Source: Lunularia cruciata (Eukaryota; Streptophyta; Marchantiopsida; Lunulariales; Lunulariaceae). From it: DNA of 64,000 nt. Shown piece after piece: positions 21,986-32,777 of this stretch (its first letter is position 1; every line of letters begins with the position of its first letter). The notes under the pieces are model-generated. The model ran no database searches. It saw only the letters and a list, made by a program, of their open reading frames with translations, and was not told where the DNA came from. Where the stretch lies: contig OX419758.1 of NCBI GenBank assembly GCA_948567375.1, forward strand, positions 4,221,001 through 4,285,000, written 5' to 3'. The position numbers were made by a program, and so were the translations under genes.

Positions 21986-23235
21986 CATCTATACCCAAAG
22001 TACTCATTCATGAAAGATGAAATTGACAAGTATTTAGGGGTCAGAATAATCTTTCTTGTCTTGAGCAATGAGTGGGTCTCCCCCATTGTCATTATTCCAA
22101 AGAAGAAGACTAGGAAAATTTGAGTGTGCCAAGATTTTTGCAAGTTGAATGCACTCACAAGGAAGGATTATCATCCGTTGCCTTTTATCAATACAATTTT
22201 GGACCAAGTAGTTGGGCATCCCTGTTATAGTTTTCTTGATGGATTTTCAATGTATAATCAAGTATCAAATTGAGAAGAAGACAAGGAAAAAACTACATTT
22301 ACTACCAATTGGGGCACTTTTACTTACAAAATGCCCTTTGGATTGTGTAATGCTCCGACTACTTTCTAGTAGATGATGAATGCAATCTTCAAAGATTTTT
22401 TATGCAAATTTGTGGAATTCTTCATCGATGATTTTTGTGGTTTGGGCAAAAAGAAGTACATTTGGATTACCTTTGCCAAACTTTTGAGAGGTCTTGTTTT
22501 GCCGGTTTGTCATTACACCCGGAGAAATGCTTCTTCATAATGAAGGAGGGAATTTTTCTGGGGCATCGGGTGTCAAGCCAAGGTATTGAAGTTGATGTCA
22601 AGAAGGTTAAAGTCATCTCAGCTTTAGAATCTCCTAAAAACATTTGGGAGGTGAGAGCCTTCTTGTGAAATATCGGATACTACAAATGCTTCATATCAAA
22701 TTGAATGGTGCTTGTTGCACCCCTCACAAATCTTTTGAAGAAGTCCAAAGACTACTTGTGGGAAGTAGAACAAGAAGAAGCTTTCCAAATATTGAAGAAG
22801 AAACTGGTTGAAGCACCAATTATGAGGGCCCCGAATTGGGATGTCCCTTTTCATGTGTACGTGGACACTTCATCTATGGCAATTGGAGTCATCTTAAGTT
22901 AGAAGGATGTGAAGAAGAATGACTACCCAATTTATTTTGCCAACTGACAGCTGTCCATTTTAGAATAAAATTATTTGACGATTAAAAGAGAAGCACTTGG
23001 AATAGTGTATGCATGCAAGAAGTTTGACCACTATCTATTGGGATACAAGTTTGTCTTCCATTTTGACCATTACATGTTGCAATATCTGGTCAAGAAGGTG
23101 GATTTGTCCAAGCAAATTGCAAGATGGATCTTGTTATCACAAGAATTCACATACATTGTACAAGTAAGGAAGGGAGCTTTGCATTTGAAGCAGACTTCCT
23201 ATCCAGGTTAGAAACTCAAGACCAGGAGTGGGAGG
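21986..23235 (+). pseudogene. LOR reverse transcriptase and RNase H
   Basis: After the solo LTR the RT continues: 'EWVSPIVIIPKKKTRKI', 'FCKLNALTRKDYHPLPF', 'SFLDGFSMYNQ' (first catalytic Asp), 'MPFGLCNAPTTF' and 'FVEFFIDDFC' (the Y/F-x-D-D box). Then come the connection ('GHRVSSQGIEVD') and RNase H with 'FHVYVDTSSMAIGVILS', 'LTIKREALGIVYACKKFDHY' and 'ARWILLSQEFTYIVQ'. At least five stops and two shifts break the frame. Catalytic residues that can be seen are retained. The RNase H end is followed within 40 bp by solo LTR s2. Confidence 0.85.
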
Positions 23236-24048
23236 TCAATGATTGGTTTTGTGACAACCCGGCAAATATTACTTTTGCGGTAATTGGGTCAGTAAAGTTT
23301 GTTCCTGCAGAGATACTATCCAGAATTGGTCAAATACAAAGTCAAAAGTCACAATGGCAGTTCTTCTTGATGGCTTCTTTAATCTCTCAGGTAGAAACTA
23401 CACCCAGAAGAGAGTAACAAGCTCACAATCTTGATAACTTGTCACAAACACACACACATAATCACAACATAGCAAAGTCTGTCCAAACAACTCTTGATTG
23501 TGATGATTCAGATTCTCCCAAAGACGGCACTTCATTGCGAAGACCGATTTCACCTCAGAATTGTGTTCCACCCCTCCACTGAAGGCACAACTTCCTTGAT
23601 CAAAATTTCTTCACATCAACTTTGTGTTGCACTCACAAATGCAGAATACTAACAACACTACAATTCCTCTCAGATCTGTCAAGGCATTGCTCCGATGCAC
23701 TTCACTCAAGATCAAACACACAGAATGAAGATCAAGGCTGCAGATTCCAACATCCACAAACACACTGACTTGCTCTTTGGAATTCTCCACACACTCACAA
23801 GCACAAACACAAAATTGACAATCGGAATTAAGCTTAAGCAACAAGTACTGAGAACAACACTTCGCTTTATCTATCTTCAGAATTATGAATACTGAATAAC
23901 ATCATACTGCAAATGCTCCACTTAAATACTGAAGCAAATGGCAGACTCGCCTACCTAGGCACCGCTTCCTAACATCCTTTCCTACCTACAGATCCCAAGG
24001 GACAATCTATCTCTTCATATCTGCCCTTTCCTATCTCAAAATTGACTT

Positions 24049-26571
24049 CTATCCCGATCCGATGACTACCTCATCATCGGCTTCCAAACCCGATGATCTT
24101 CCTACTATTTCACCTTCTTTGGGTATGATGGATTCTACTAATTTCTTTACTAATTCTACGAATTCTTCACTACAATCTACAATTGAGCTCATGGGTAATC
24201 GATTTACATTCTTATCTCCCGACCCACTCTTCTCTAATGTGTCAATTCTCAAGTCCGATGACACTTGTATTCCTACTTCTGCAACATCGGATTTCTTCTC
24301 CACTGTCACACTATTCGGAATTTTCTCTAACTTCAAATTTACCAAATCCAGTCTAAGACTAACATTATTCTCTACCTCCAACATTTTCCTATCTACACGT
24401 TCTCTCAATTGAATCAGCAATGTGTTCATATCCACATCCTTGGCTTTTTGCTTCCGAGTTTCCTGCACAAGTAATTTCAACTCATGTAGGCGGGCTTCCT
24501 CCAATCTCCCTTCAGCTCCGTGCTTAAGATCGCTCTTAACCTGCTTGCAACTTCTCCTACTGATTCCGACTCATATCCTCAAGAGCGTTCTACTTTCAAC
24601 TCCTCGCGATACATCTTCAACTCGTCTTCGTATTCTGCAGCGAGCATCTTCTTCTCCTCTGCATATTGCATACTCTGCTGTTCTATGCTCTTGACAAGTT
24701 CTCGCAATTGCTCTTCTTCTTCTTGTTTGGTCGCCAACTCTCTCTACTATGCTTGATCTTTTGCTATGGCACTCTTCTTCAAGCTGTCCAACTCCTGCTC
24801 CATCACAATGTTCATTGCCTTAAAATGGACATTCTCGATGTGCACATCACTCACTTCCTCCTTCATTTTGCTCAACCACATTGCCTGCTCCTTCAATTCT
24901 CTGGCTTGCCTCTGCAATTCCCTCTCCTTCTCGGCGCAACTCCCTTGTAGCATGCTCAACGTTTTCTTCCTTGAGCTTTCCTCCCTCCGAAGTTCTTCCA
25001 CTTCCGTGCTTCTTCGGACTTGTTGTTCTTGCAACTCCTTCACTTCACTCACCAGATACTTCACCATCTACAATTTGTTCATCCCTTTTCCAACGATCTT
25101 GGGGAATTACACTTTGATTCTCCGTCAACAGCTCCAGCAATGGTGTGACTACCTTTGTCAAATATGATATCCCAACAAAGTTTTCTTCTTCCTCCTTGCC
25201 ATCTTTTTCTGGAGTCTTCTCCTCCGTCATTGGCTCCTTCATCTGAAGTCGTGATCTTTGTATCTTCATTGTATCAGCATTGTCTTTGTTTTGGCCTCTT
25301 GAACTCGGCCCCGTGGGATTCTCTACCTCCTCCTCTGGTTTTGACGTGTTCTCCACCATTGCCTGACCAGCCTCACTTACTACCACCAATTGCTGGACTT
25401 CGGGTTCTCCCTCACTGTCGCTCCCAGACTCCTCACTTTTCAAGGTGAGCTCTTCTTCTTCCGAGTCCTCTTCTTGTGACTCAGTTTCCTCCTCAGACTC
25501 CGATCCTGATGATGCCCTTCTTACAACTTTAGCGGTCTTCAACATCAGCCGCTGAGTCTTTCTTTGCATGGGAGATGTCTTGGCTTCTTCGGGTTTACTT
25601 TGCTTCTTCGTCTTTGGACTGGTAACATCTTTGATTTTCCATTGTCTCGTCCTTGCAAAGTACTCGTCATTTGCTCACAGATGAAGCATATATTGGCGCT
25701 CCTCATCGTCTACTTCTCGTCTCAAATCGGGGTGCATGTGCAACACCATACAATGATGCTTGTCTTTGAACAGCAAGTTCAGCCCGAAGTAGAAATGAGC
25801 CGTGAACGGTGCAAAATAATGCGGTGGCGAGCCTGTTCTCCAATTCACCACCATCCGCCTTGTTTGGTGATGGAAGCACTTCGCCCAATTCACTGGAACT
25901 CTTCCAAACATCTGATGGAAGAAGACCGCTTGCTGCATGGTCACGTAGGTTGTTTGTTCTTGCTTGAACATGGCCATCATCGCCCCCACGATACTTCTTT
26001 GGATCGGGTCCCGATATGATTCCACCTTGTAACCATTCGTGGTTCTTGGAGCAAAAAATGAGTTACGGATCTCCGCCGTCTCTTCTGCAACATCACACTT
26101 CCGATAGAAGGTGATTCCTATTGGCTCTCTTGCTTCTCTCCCCAGGACTAAATTCCAATCCGACTCAATCCATCGAGCCGGATTGCCTCTCTTCCCTTCT
26201 ACCTTGGGACCCTCCTCACAATTACTGGCAGCAATCTCTAGCATTACCCCCGGGAAACTGAAATTCCAGTTCCATGCTAAAAATGTAATACGAAGTCTAA
26301 CCAAGACTTTGATTCTAGCTACTACATCTACTCTTCGGATTGCAAAACCTCTCACTGCTAGCGCGTTGGCCACCTTCTTTGCCATGATTTGTTCTCTCAT
26401 TCTACGCTGTTGGAAAATCAGACCCTCTCCTAGATGAGACACTCTAACTCCCTCAGGGTTCCGGAAAATCTCACTCTAGACGGGCTTCCGGACACACATT
26501 ACTGCAGGACGACTACTCAAAGGAATTGGAAATTTACTCAAAGGTTTCAACTTCCCCTGCGCAGTCGCAAT
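24049..26571 (-). pseudogene. LOR LTR ORF, solo LTR s2 copy
   Basis: Pieces lie in order on the minus strand. 26442-25675 is the N-terminal domain ('IRRVDVVARIKVLVRLRITF', 'ARWIESDWNLVLGREA', 'YVTMQQAVFFHQMFGRVPVN', 'FAPFTAHFYFGLNLL'). 25569-25045 is an acidic Ser/Glu region ('SGSESEEETESQEEDSEEEE') and linker. 25067-24747 and 24504-24049 are coiled coil and acidic tail. The first two and the last share a frame; the third is shifted. The N-terminal domain ends with a stop a few codons after 'EERQYMLHL', close to where other copies carry a TAG. The start codon is unclear. Confidence 0.7.
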
Positions 26572-26577
26572 TTTATA
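26571..26577 (-). promoter_or_regulatory. TATA box upstream of LTR ORF, s2
   Basis: Minus strand CAATATAAAATTGC, in the place equivalent to the TATA boxes of the other LOR LTRs. It is conserved although the surrounding sequence has diverged strongly. Confidence 0.5.
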
Positions 26578-26962
26578 TTGCCCCGAATTGTAGTCATTCT
26601 TCAGTCAATTTTAGTCTGTGAATTTCTCTCTTCTGCGTGCACTCCTGGTCACTGTCAAGACATGCTTATTCTGCCCCCGCCATTTCTTGAAATGTACTTT
26701 CTTGCCACGTATAGAGGTTGTTAAACGGTCTTCATCTTTCCGGCGTCTTCCAACCCAAAGACGATGATCTTTGGCCTTTTTCTGGCGTACTCCTCTTTCG
26801 AGTACCTCCGTCATCGGATCCGATGTCAGCTTCTTCGGCTTCCCTCCAAAGTCACTTTTGCCCCTTCTTTGTCTGCAATTTGACTTTTCCGTGCTTACTT
26901 CCGTGCTTACTCTTAATCACTACTAACCATAGAAAAACAAAAAATGTGGGTACCACAGGTTT

Positions 26963-28280
26963 CTTGATGAAGAGTTATATCATTTAATGGCAATGCAAAG
27001 TATGAGGTATGCTATAGAATATCATTATCTACATACTTGTCATTGTCTTGAGGGGCTGGACCCAAAGTAGAGGGCAGTCTTCCTCAGGAGGATGGGACCG
27101 TACCAACTAAAACACAACTTTTTATTTAAGATGTGGAAAGACAAAGTACTTCGGATATGCTTGGAGGCATAAAAAGTTGGAGGAGTAATTGAGTCCTTAC
27201 ACTCTAAAGCATCATGAGGACACTATGCCCTGAAGAATAATGTAAAGAAAATTCTTTCATTGGGGTATTGGTGGCCTATGATGTATAAAGATACTCACGC
27301 CTACATACGGAGTTGTGATGCCTGCCAACAAATAGGAAAGTTGATGGCTACTTCTCAATGGCCTTTCAGAACAATTTTTCCATTGGCTCCATTTGAGAAA
27401 TGGGGTATTGATTTTGTGGGTCCAATTCAACCAATTACCCATGTCACGAGGAAAAGATACATCTTGGTGTGCCTTGATTATGCTACCAAGATGGTAGAAG
27501 CAAAGGCAACTTGGAGCGATGATGCAAAAACAATTGCAAAATTTTTCTTCTAAAACATCATTTCATAGAGGACATTCACGTTATAGATGTCCTCTAGAAT
27601 TGGGTCGTGACAAGGGAACTCATTTCTTGAACTCAATGGTGGAAGCGTTAACCAAGTACTTCCAGATTAAACATCAGAAGATGACTCCTTATTATCCAAA
27701 AGTGAATGGACTAATGGAGAAGGACAATGGATTGTTATGTAAAATTTTGAACAAGGTGATAGTCAATTATGGCTACGATTGGGACACAAAGTTACCTACA
27801 GCTTTGTGGGCATATAGAATGACAAAGAAGATTACAACCAAACAAAATCCTTATTTCTTGACATATGGATTGCATCCCATACTACCAATTGAATTTAAAG
27901 TACTGATTTATCAGATTTTGTGCGAGGAACGATTGTATGAGGAAGAAAGTCAGGATCTTCAGATCCATCAACTGATGTGGTTAGAAGAGAAAAGGGATGA
28001 TGCAATGCAAACCACAAAGGAGGTACAAGAATAGAGGAAAGTCAAGCACAATAAGAGACTCAAGCCTATGGCTGTTCAGGAGGGTGGTTTGATGTTGTTA
28101 TATGACAATCACCAAATATTTTTTCCAAGCAAACTGCATTTAAGGTGGATGGGGCCATATCATGTTATGCACATTTATGCTCTTGCTCTATTCAATTTGA
28201 AGACCTAGACTGCATCCTTTTGCCACTCGAGTGAACGAGTGGAGAGTTAGAAAATATTGGACCACGGACCCGGCTTTGTA
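26963..28280 (+). pseudogene. LOR integrase, no chromodomain
   Basis: The zinc-binding end includes 'GHYALKN' and 'SCDACQQIGKL'. The core has 'PLAPFEKWGIDFVGPI' (first Asp), 'LGRDKGTHFLNSMVEAL' (second Asp) and 'YYPKVNGLMEKDNG' (catalytic Glu region). The tail is 'LWAYRMTKKITTKQNPYFLT', 'LEEKRDDAMQTTKEVQE' and 'LRWMGPYHVMHIYALALFNL'. The frame changes near 27540 and stops near 28032. After the tail there is no chromodomain before the polypurine tract. The enzyme would insert the cDNA; the 5-bp duplications at LOR solo LTRs fit a Ty3 integrase. Confidence 0.85.
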
Positions 28281-28318
28281 TAAAGACCCTACTATCGGTG
28301 TTTGCAAGAACGCTCACA

Positions 28319-28334
28319 TTTGAGGGAGGGTATA
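28319..28334 (+). promoter_or_regulatory. LOR polypurine tract
   Basis: 'tttgagggagggtata' directly precedes TGTGGTACCC. Plus-strand DNA synthesis starts here, so this fixes the first base of the LTR at 28335. Confidence 0.8.
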
Positions 28335-28729
28335 TGTGGTACCCACATTTTTTTTTTAAAAAGTTTTTGTGTTATTTTGAAGAAGAAATATACAGACAAA
28401 GTTGGATTGAACTCAAATAGCATTGGAAGGAGAAGAATTGTGTCTTTGGGTTAAAACCCAAAGTAACATGACTCCAAGTCGGAAGCGCAGTACTCGGATC
28501 AAAACTGGCCAAGAGAAACCCAAAGTAAGGGGACTTCGTCTTGGGGTGATCAATCCAATGCAAAGATGATATAACAACTTCCCCTTTAGAGGGGCAAATC
28601 AAGAAAGTATAGGCAAAGAAATGGTAGACAAGGCACAAATCACTAACCTAGATGATGCCAAGAGGAAGTCATGCAGAAAGGGTGCATTTCAGTGACGAGC
28701 AACAGAGGAATGGCTGATCAACAAGGAAC

Positions 28730-28736
28730 TATAAAA
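28730..28736 (+). promoter_or_regulatory. TATA box upstream of LTR ORF, LOR 3' LTR
   Basis: 'gaactataaaatca', 27 bp before ATG 28763; identical words to 16235-16247 in the 5' LTR. Confidence 0.55.
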
Positions 28737-28762
28737 TCAGGACTTCATCAAGGGGATTCTGG

Positions 28763-30505
28763 AATGTCCCGCAAGTATCCTAAGCCACTCAATAGTTGAC
28801 CCAAAGGAGTGCATGTAGAGAAGCCGATTGAGTGTTTGATGTTTAACAAGTCTGAAGGAGTTAGGATCTCAAGACCAAGAGATGGTATAATTATTTTTCA
28901 AGTACCATGCACTAGAGATTGCACAATGTCAAAGAAGGGTGAGAAGAAGAGTCAGTTGCTTGCAGTGTGAAATCCATTGATTCAAAGATTAGATATGATA
29001 GCTTGAATTGAAGTCCTAAGTAGACTTTGAATCACTTTTCTAGCATGGAATTGGAATTTGAGTTTTCCAGGGTTCATGGCAGAAGTAGCATCAAGTGATT
29101 GTGAGGAGGGACTTGAGAATGAAGGGAAGAGAGGCAATCCGGCTCGATGGATAGAGTTTGATTGGAGGTTGGTGTTAGGTAGAGAAGCTAGTGAGGAAAT
29201 TGGGGCAACATTTCTCGGGAAAGGAGAGTTTGTGGAGGAGACGGATGAGATTCAAAATACTTTTACTACACCATGCACAAAGAATAAATACAAGGTGGAT
29301 ACCTATTGAGACCTAGTCAAGCAAAGCATTGTTGGGGTGATGATGGCACTCTTCAAGCTCAATCGCATGACTTATGTAATGAAGCATTAGGCGGTCTTCT
29401 TCCACCAAATGTTTGCAAGCATGCTAGTAAATAGGGCAAAGTGCTTCCATGAAAGACCATGGGAAATCGTGTGGTGTTGGGGAAATGTGAGATGCGCCTC
29501 ACTATTTGGTGCCATTCATTGCCCATTTCTAATTCAGATTGAATTTGATAAGGAGTCTGAGTGAAGAAAGACGGTGTCACATTTTCATCCAGACTGATGA
29601 AAGACTACAAATGACAAGGAATAGCAGTATATTCAACAGATCCAAAGTAGTGATGAGCACTATAAGTGCACAAGGTAGTATTTAAGAGTAGCATTGACCA
29701 TTCCAAAGATGAGGAAGCAAAGTCATCCAGAGGAGAGTTTGTCGCCAGTTAAGTCAAAGAAGGTGAGGAAGGTGAACCTGAGGCAAGAAGTCGTAATGCT
29801 TGATGAGTCATTGGGAGCAGAAGAGTTGGAAGGCAAAGTTGAATACAAAATAGAAGACTTGGAAGAAGAAGAAGAACCGGAGTTTATGATGCAAAGTGAA
29901 GAGTAGAGCAATGGAAGCAAAAAGGAGATGGAAGTTCAGCAACACGGAGGAGATGATACTTATAAAGAAGAACACAAGTTCCATGCGATGATTGATCAAA
30001 TGGAAGGAGGAGGAAACCTGTGTCATGAATTACCCACCATGGAGATAGAAGAAACTCTGGAGGCTAAGCCAAAGGTGGAAGTTCAGTAGGGTAGAAGATG
30101 AAGAAGAAGTGTTGCTACTGCACGGGCAGAAGTGAGCAATGTAAGTCCGGTAGTAGAAGGTCAGATGAAGAACCTCTGAGAGTTAGAAGATTAAGACTTT
30201 GGAGTAAAGCTCCAGTAGAAGAAGTAAGAAGCAAAGAGCCAAAGCAAGCTGAGAGCTTGTGAGTCTTTGATGGGGTAGAATACTTGGCGTGAGTAGTTTG
30301 TCCCTTGCTGTTGCAATTGCAAAAGAAGAGGGAAGACTTGAAGAGGGATTACTCAAGAGTGAAAGATGAATTGGCAGTAGTGCAATACATGAATGATGAA
30401 AATTTGGAGTTGAGAAGAAAGTTGAGTTTGGGAGAGCATGAGTTAGTAGAATTTTGGACTGATCTAGAGTTGAGGAGGAAGGAAATGGAGAGTCTAATGA
30501 AGGAC
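28763..30505 (+). pseudogene. LOR LTR ORF, 3' LTR copy, N-terminal and middle part
   Basis: From ATG 28763 the conserved domain can be read with several stops: 'FLAWNWNLSFPGFM', 'ARWIEFDWRLVLGREA', 'FLGKGEFVEETDEI' and 'SHFHPD'. A TAG at 29622-29624 sits just before 'QYIQQIQSSDEHY', the same codon as the first stop of the s1 copy. Beyond it lies the acidic region (29694-29906, 'EDLEEEEEPEFMMQSEE') and the start of the coiled coil (30305-30505, 'KREDLKRDYSRVKDELAVVQ'). Y is inserted in the coiled coil; the rest is at 38192-39090. Confidence 0.7.
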
Positions 30506-31197
30506 TGTAACACCCGTTTGTGCATGTGTGTGGTATTGTGATATTTAGCTTGGTATTACAAGTACTTAAGAAATATTGTTTATATAGAGATAAAGGATGG
30601 TTCTATATTAGTCATGGTTAGCTAAAGCTAGTCATAGCTAAGATAGAGGGGACCTTACTTTAGAGGAAGTAGAAAAGATGAGCACCACTATTTTGGACTT
30701 TAGTGTGTTGACTTGGTATTATTCCTAGGTGTTTGGCTTTGAGGAAAGAGTTGAGAACTCTTGGGCCCGCAAGCCTTTTTGTTTTGGATTCTTCTTTAGT
30801 CCAAGGATAGCCCATGTGAAGGAATCCTTGACTTAGTGGTTGGGTCAAGATAAGACCACATGCTTAGGGGAATATGCCCATGTGAATGGATATTCCTTTC
30901 TACTTTTTGACTTTACTTGACTTTTAGTCTAGTAACTTGAGTTATTACGGTAATTAGTAACTTTGGTACGTAACTATTTCACAAGTATATAAACAAGGGG
31001 TGAGGAGGTACTCATCATCCTTTCATTTGCAACTATCTCTCTCTCATTGAGTTCTCTAGTGAGCAATGTCTTGAGTCTTGGAGTGTTGGCCTTGGAGGAG
31101 TATGATGGAGTTGGGGTTCCTTGCCTTCTTAGTCCATGGTGCGCTACCATAATAGCCATCAGAGGTTCATCCTGAGTGAGAGACAGGCCGGCTCACA
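30506..31197 (+). repeat. Y 5' LTR
   Basis: TGTAACACCC...GGCTCACA. Contains 'agtatataaacaagg' (TATA box near 30985), 210 bp before the LTR end. Confidence 0.92.
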
Positions 31198-31201
31198 TTT
31201 T

Positions 31202-31219
31202 TGGTTCTGTTGCCGGGAC
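31202..31219 (+). promoter_or_regulatory. Y primer-binding site
   Basis: 'tggttctgttgccgggac' begins four bases after the LTR. It is of the '..gttgccggg.' type and resembles the site of Athila-like elements as I remember it. Confidence 0.6.
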
Positions 31220-31238
31220 CTCTCTAAAAGGCAAGATA

Positions 31239-31409
31239 ATGTTCCGCGTTCAATTTTGTATTAGGCAGAAGGAGGCTATGAGAGCTCACTTGGAAAGAAC
31301 ATTAGGAGAGGAGAGGGCTGAACTTATGTTAGAGAACCAAGATCCATTTGTATACCCTGTAGTTCATTATGATGTTTTTGAGGTGATTTTATACATCTTG
31401 TACACATGA
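31239..31409 (+). CDS. Small upstream ORF in Y leader (56 aa)
   Basis: ATG 31239 to TGA 31407-31409, intact. The peptide has 'RQKEAMRAHLERTLGEER' and ends 'PVVHYDVFEVILYILYT'. The CHR leader ORF at 48079-48300 reads 'REQMRVSLVYHFGAEF' and 'PVVIYDREWDLTIYILL' at the same places, so the two small ORFs are related although the elements belong to different lineages. It lies just after the PBS, before gag. Function is unknown. It may be a separate peptide or a leader element that controls translation of gag. Confidence 0.5.
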   Translation: MFRVQFCIRQKEAMRAHLERTLGEERAELMLENQDPFVYPVVHYDVFEVILYILYT

Positions 31410-32091
31410 GAGGAATTGGAGAGATTGTGTGAGGTGGATTGCAAATTTTGGGGTGCAAATTTTGGGGATTAAGGTGATTTTAGGCAAAATCTCAAGTTTG
31501 AGATCTGGACTTGAAATTTCTACACATGATAGCTTGGGTTATTTTTCAGTTAGCACACTTGAAATTATTGTGAGATCTTCTATGCACACTGGGCTAGAAT
31601 TTTTGAAAGTTGATAGGGTAAAGTGCTCCCGCAACTGCATGCTCTTTGGAAAATTGTACAGAGTCTGCCATTTCTTCAATTTTCAGTGAATTTTTCTGAA
31701 AATTTACAAAACAATTCAGTGCATTGTATCCTACCTGCTGCCACAAAAATTAGAGAGAGGTCGTTCTTGCGCACTGAGTTATGAGTTTTTGAAGTGAGAG
31801 GGGTGGTTTTCAGACCAAATCTGAAATATATGTGCTGAATAGAAAAGTGTCTAGGCCAAATGACTCAATGAAAAGATCTGAAATTTTGCAGAGAGGGACA
31901 CCCTAGAGTTGAGATCAAGTGTGAAAAATTTCAAAGGACTGTGACATAGTGGTTGGAAGATTTGAGTGACATTGTGAGGAAGGGTCAATTCTGCAGAGTG
32001 GAGATCTCATGCATGAGAAGTTTGAGATCAACAAAAAGCATGTTTGAGTGTTTAGATTCATCTTGGGAACATAGAGGGTCATCAAGAGTAG
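31410..32091. other. Y leader, no gene seen
   Basis: About 680 bp between the small ORF and the zinc-knuckle frame. Repeated 'aaattttggggt' and 'gaaatttt' words, no domain. Plant elements of this kind often have long untranslated leaders. Confidence 0.4.
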
Positions 32092-32544
32092 AAATTGAGA
32101 TTATGCAAGGTTCCCCAAGGGTTTGAGGTGATTGTAGGGGTTGATTTGAGGAAAAGAGAATTTACAATAGAATTTGAAGAGAGTATTGAGAGGATACAAA
32201 AACCTACACCACTTGGAGGAAAGAGTGAGTCTAAGTGTTTTCTATGTGGAGAGAAGGGACATAAGGCAAGTTCATGTCCATTGACCTTTGAGAGCAAGAA
32301 ATTGAGGGAAAGGAGAGGCTTACTTAACTTGGGTTTGCATGTTGGACCTTCTTCACCAAGATTGGGAGGGAGAAGATCTAAGACCAAGGAGTTGTGTGAG
32401 GTTTGTGAAGTTGAAGGACTTCCAAAAGGACATGAGTGTAGTGAAGAAAAATCACTTTTGGAGACTTTGGTGAAGGATCTTGGAGAGAGTCTTAGTACAG
32501 CTACAGAAATACTACCACCTTCATCAGCTAGTTTTCAAGATTAG
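32092..32544 (+). CDS. Zinc-knuckle frame upstream of gag in Y, no ATG
   Basis: An open frame of about 150 codons follows a TAG at 32089 and contains no ATG. It encodes 'CFLCGEKGHKASSC', a good CCHC knuckle, then 'CEVCEVEGLPKGHEC', a second cysteine cluster, and a polar tail. It ends about 230 bp before gag and in a different frame. Gag has its own knuckle, so this is an extra one. Without ATG it may be translated only after splicing, by frameshift or from a near-cognate start, or it may be a fossil. Confidence 0.5.
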   Translation, partial: KLRLCKVPQGFEVIVGVDLRKREFTIEFEESIERIQKPTPLGGKSESKCFLCGEKGHKASSCPLTFESKKLRERRGLLNLGLHVGPSSPRLGGRRSKTKELCEVCEVEGLPKGHECSEEKSLLETLVKDLGESLSTATEILPPSSASFQD

Positions 32545-32777
32545 TGATGGAGATAATCTTTCAACTTATGGATAAACTATCCATGAGAGTTAGATTAATA
32601 TGCACTCTAGGATTTGTTGTTACTATAGAAATCTTGGAGCGACCTGAATCTTTTGTGTTCCCTAGAGTGGATTATTCTCAGATGGTGTTAGTCATGTATA
32701 TACTCTATTAGTAATAGAGTGAGAGAAAAGAAAAGAAAAAAAGATTTGAGAGAAAAGAAAGATAGTGAGGGGTTAAG

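Larger units (their letters stand above)
23250..26957 (-). mobile_element. LOR solo LTR s2, 3.7 kb, perfect TSD
   Basis: Minus strand, starts TGTGGTACCCACA (26957) and ends CCGGGTTGTCACA (23250). Flanked by exact five-base duplications GGTTT (23245-23249 and 26958-26962). The LOR RNase H ends just to the left and the integrase resumes just to the right, so removing this unit restores pol order. It represents a third LTR subtype, with a long Ser/Glu-rich region and its own ORF pieces. Confidence 0.92.
28335..30505 (+). repeat. LOR 3' LTR, first part (interrupted by Y)
   Basis: It starts TGTGGTACCCACA and carries a perfect 9-bp inverted repeat around AA at 28444-28463 (CTTTGGGTT/AACCCAAAG), a TATA box (28730-28736) and the first two thirds of the LTR ORF. 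The LTR continues at 38192 after Y and at 63890 after the s3 composite. Confidence 0.85.
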
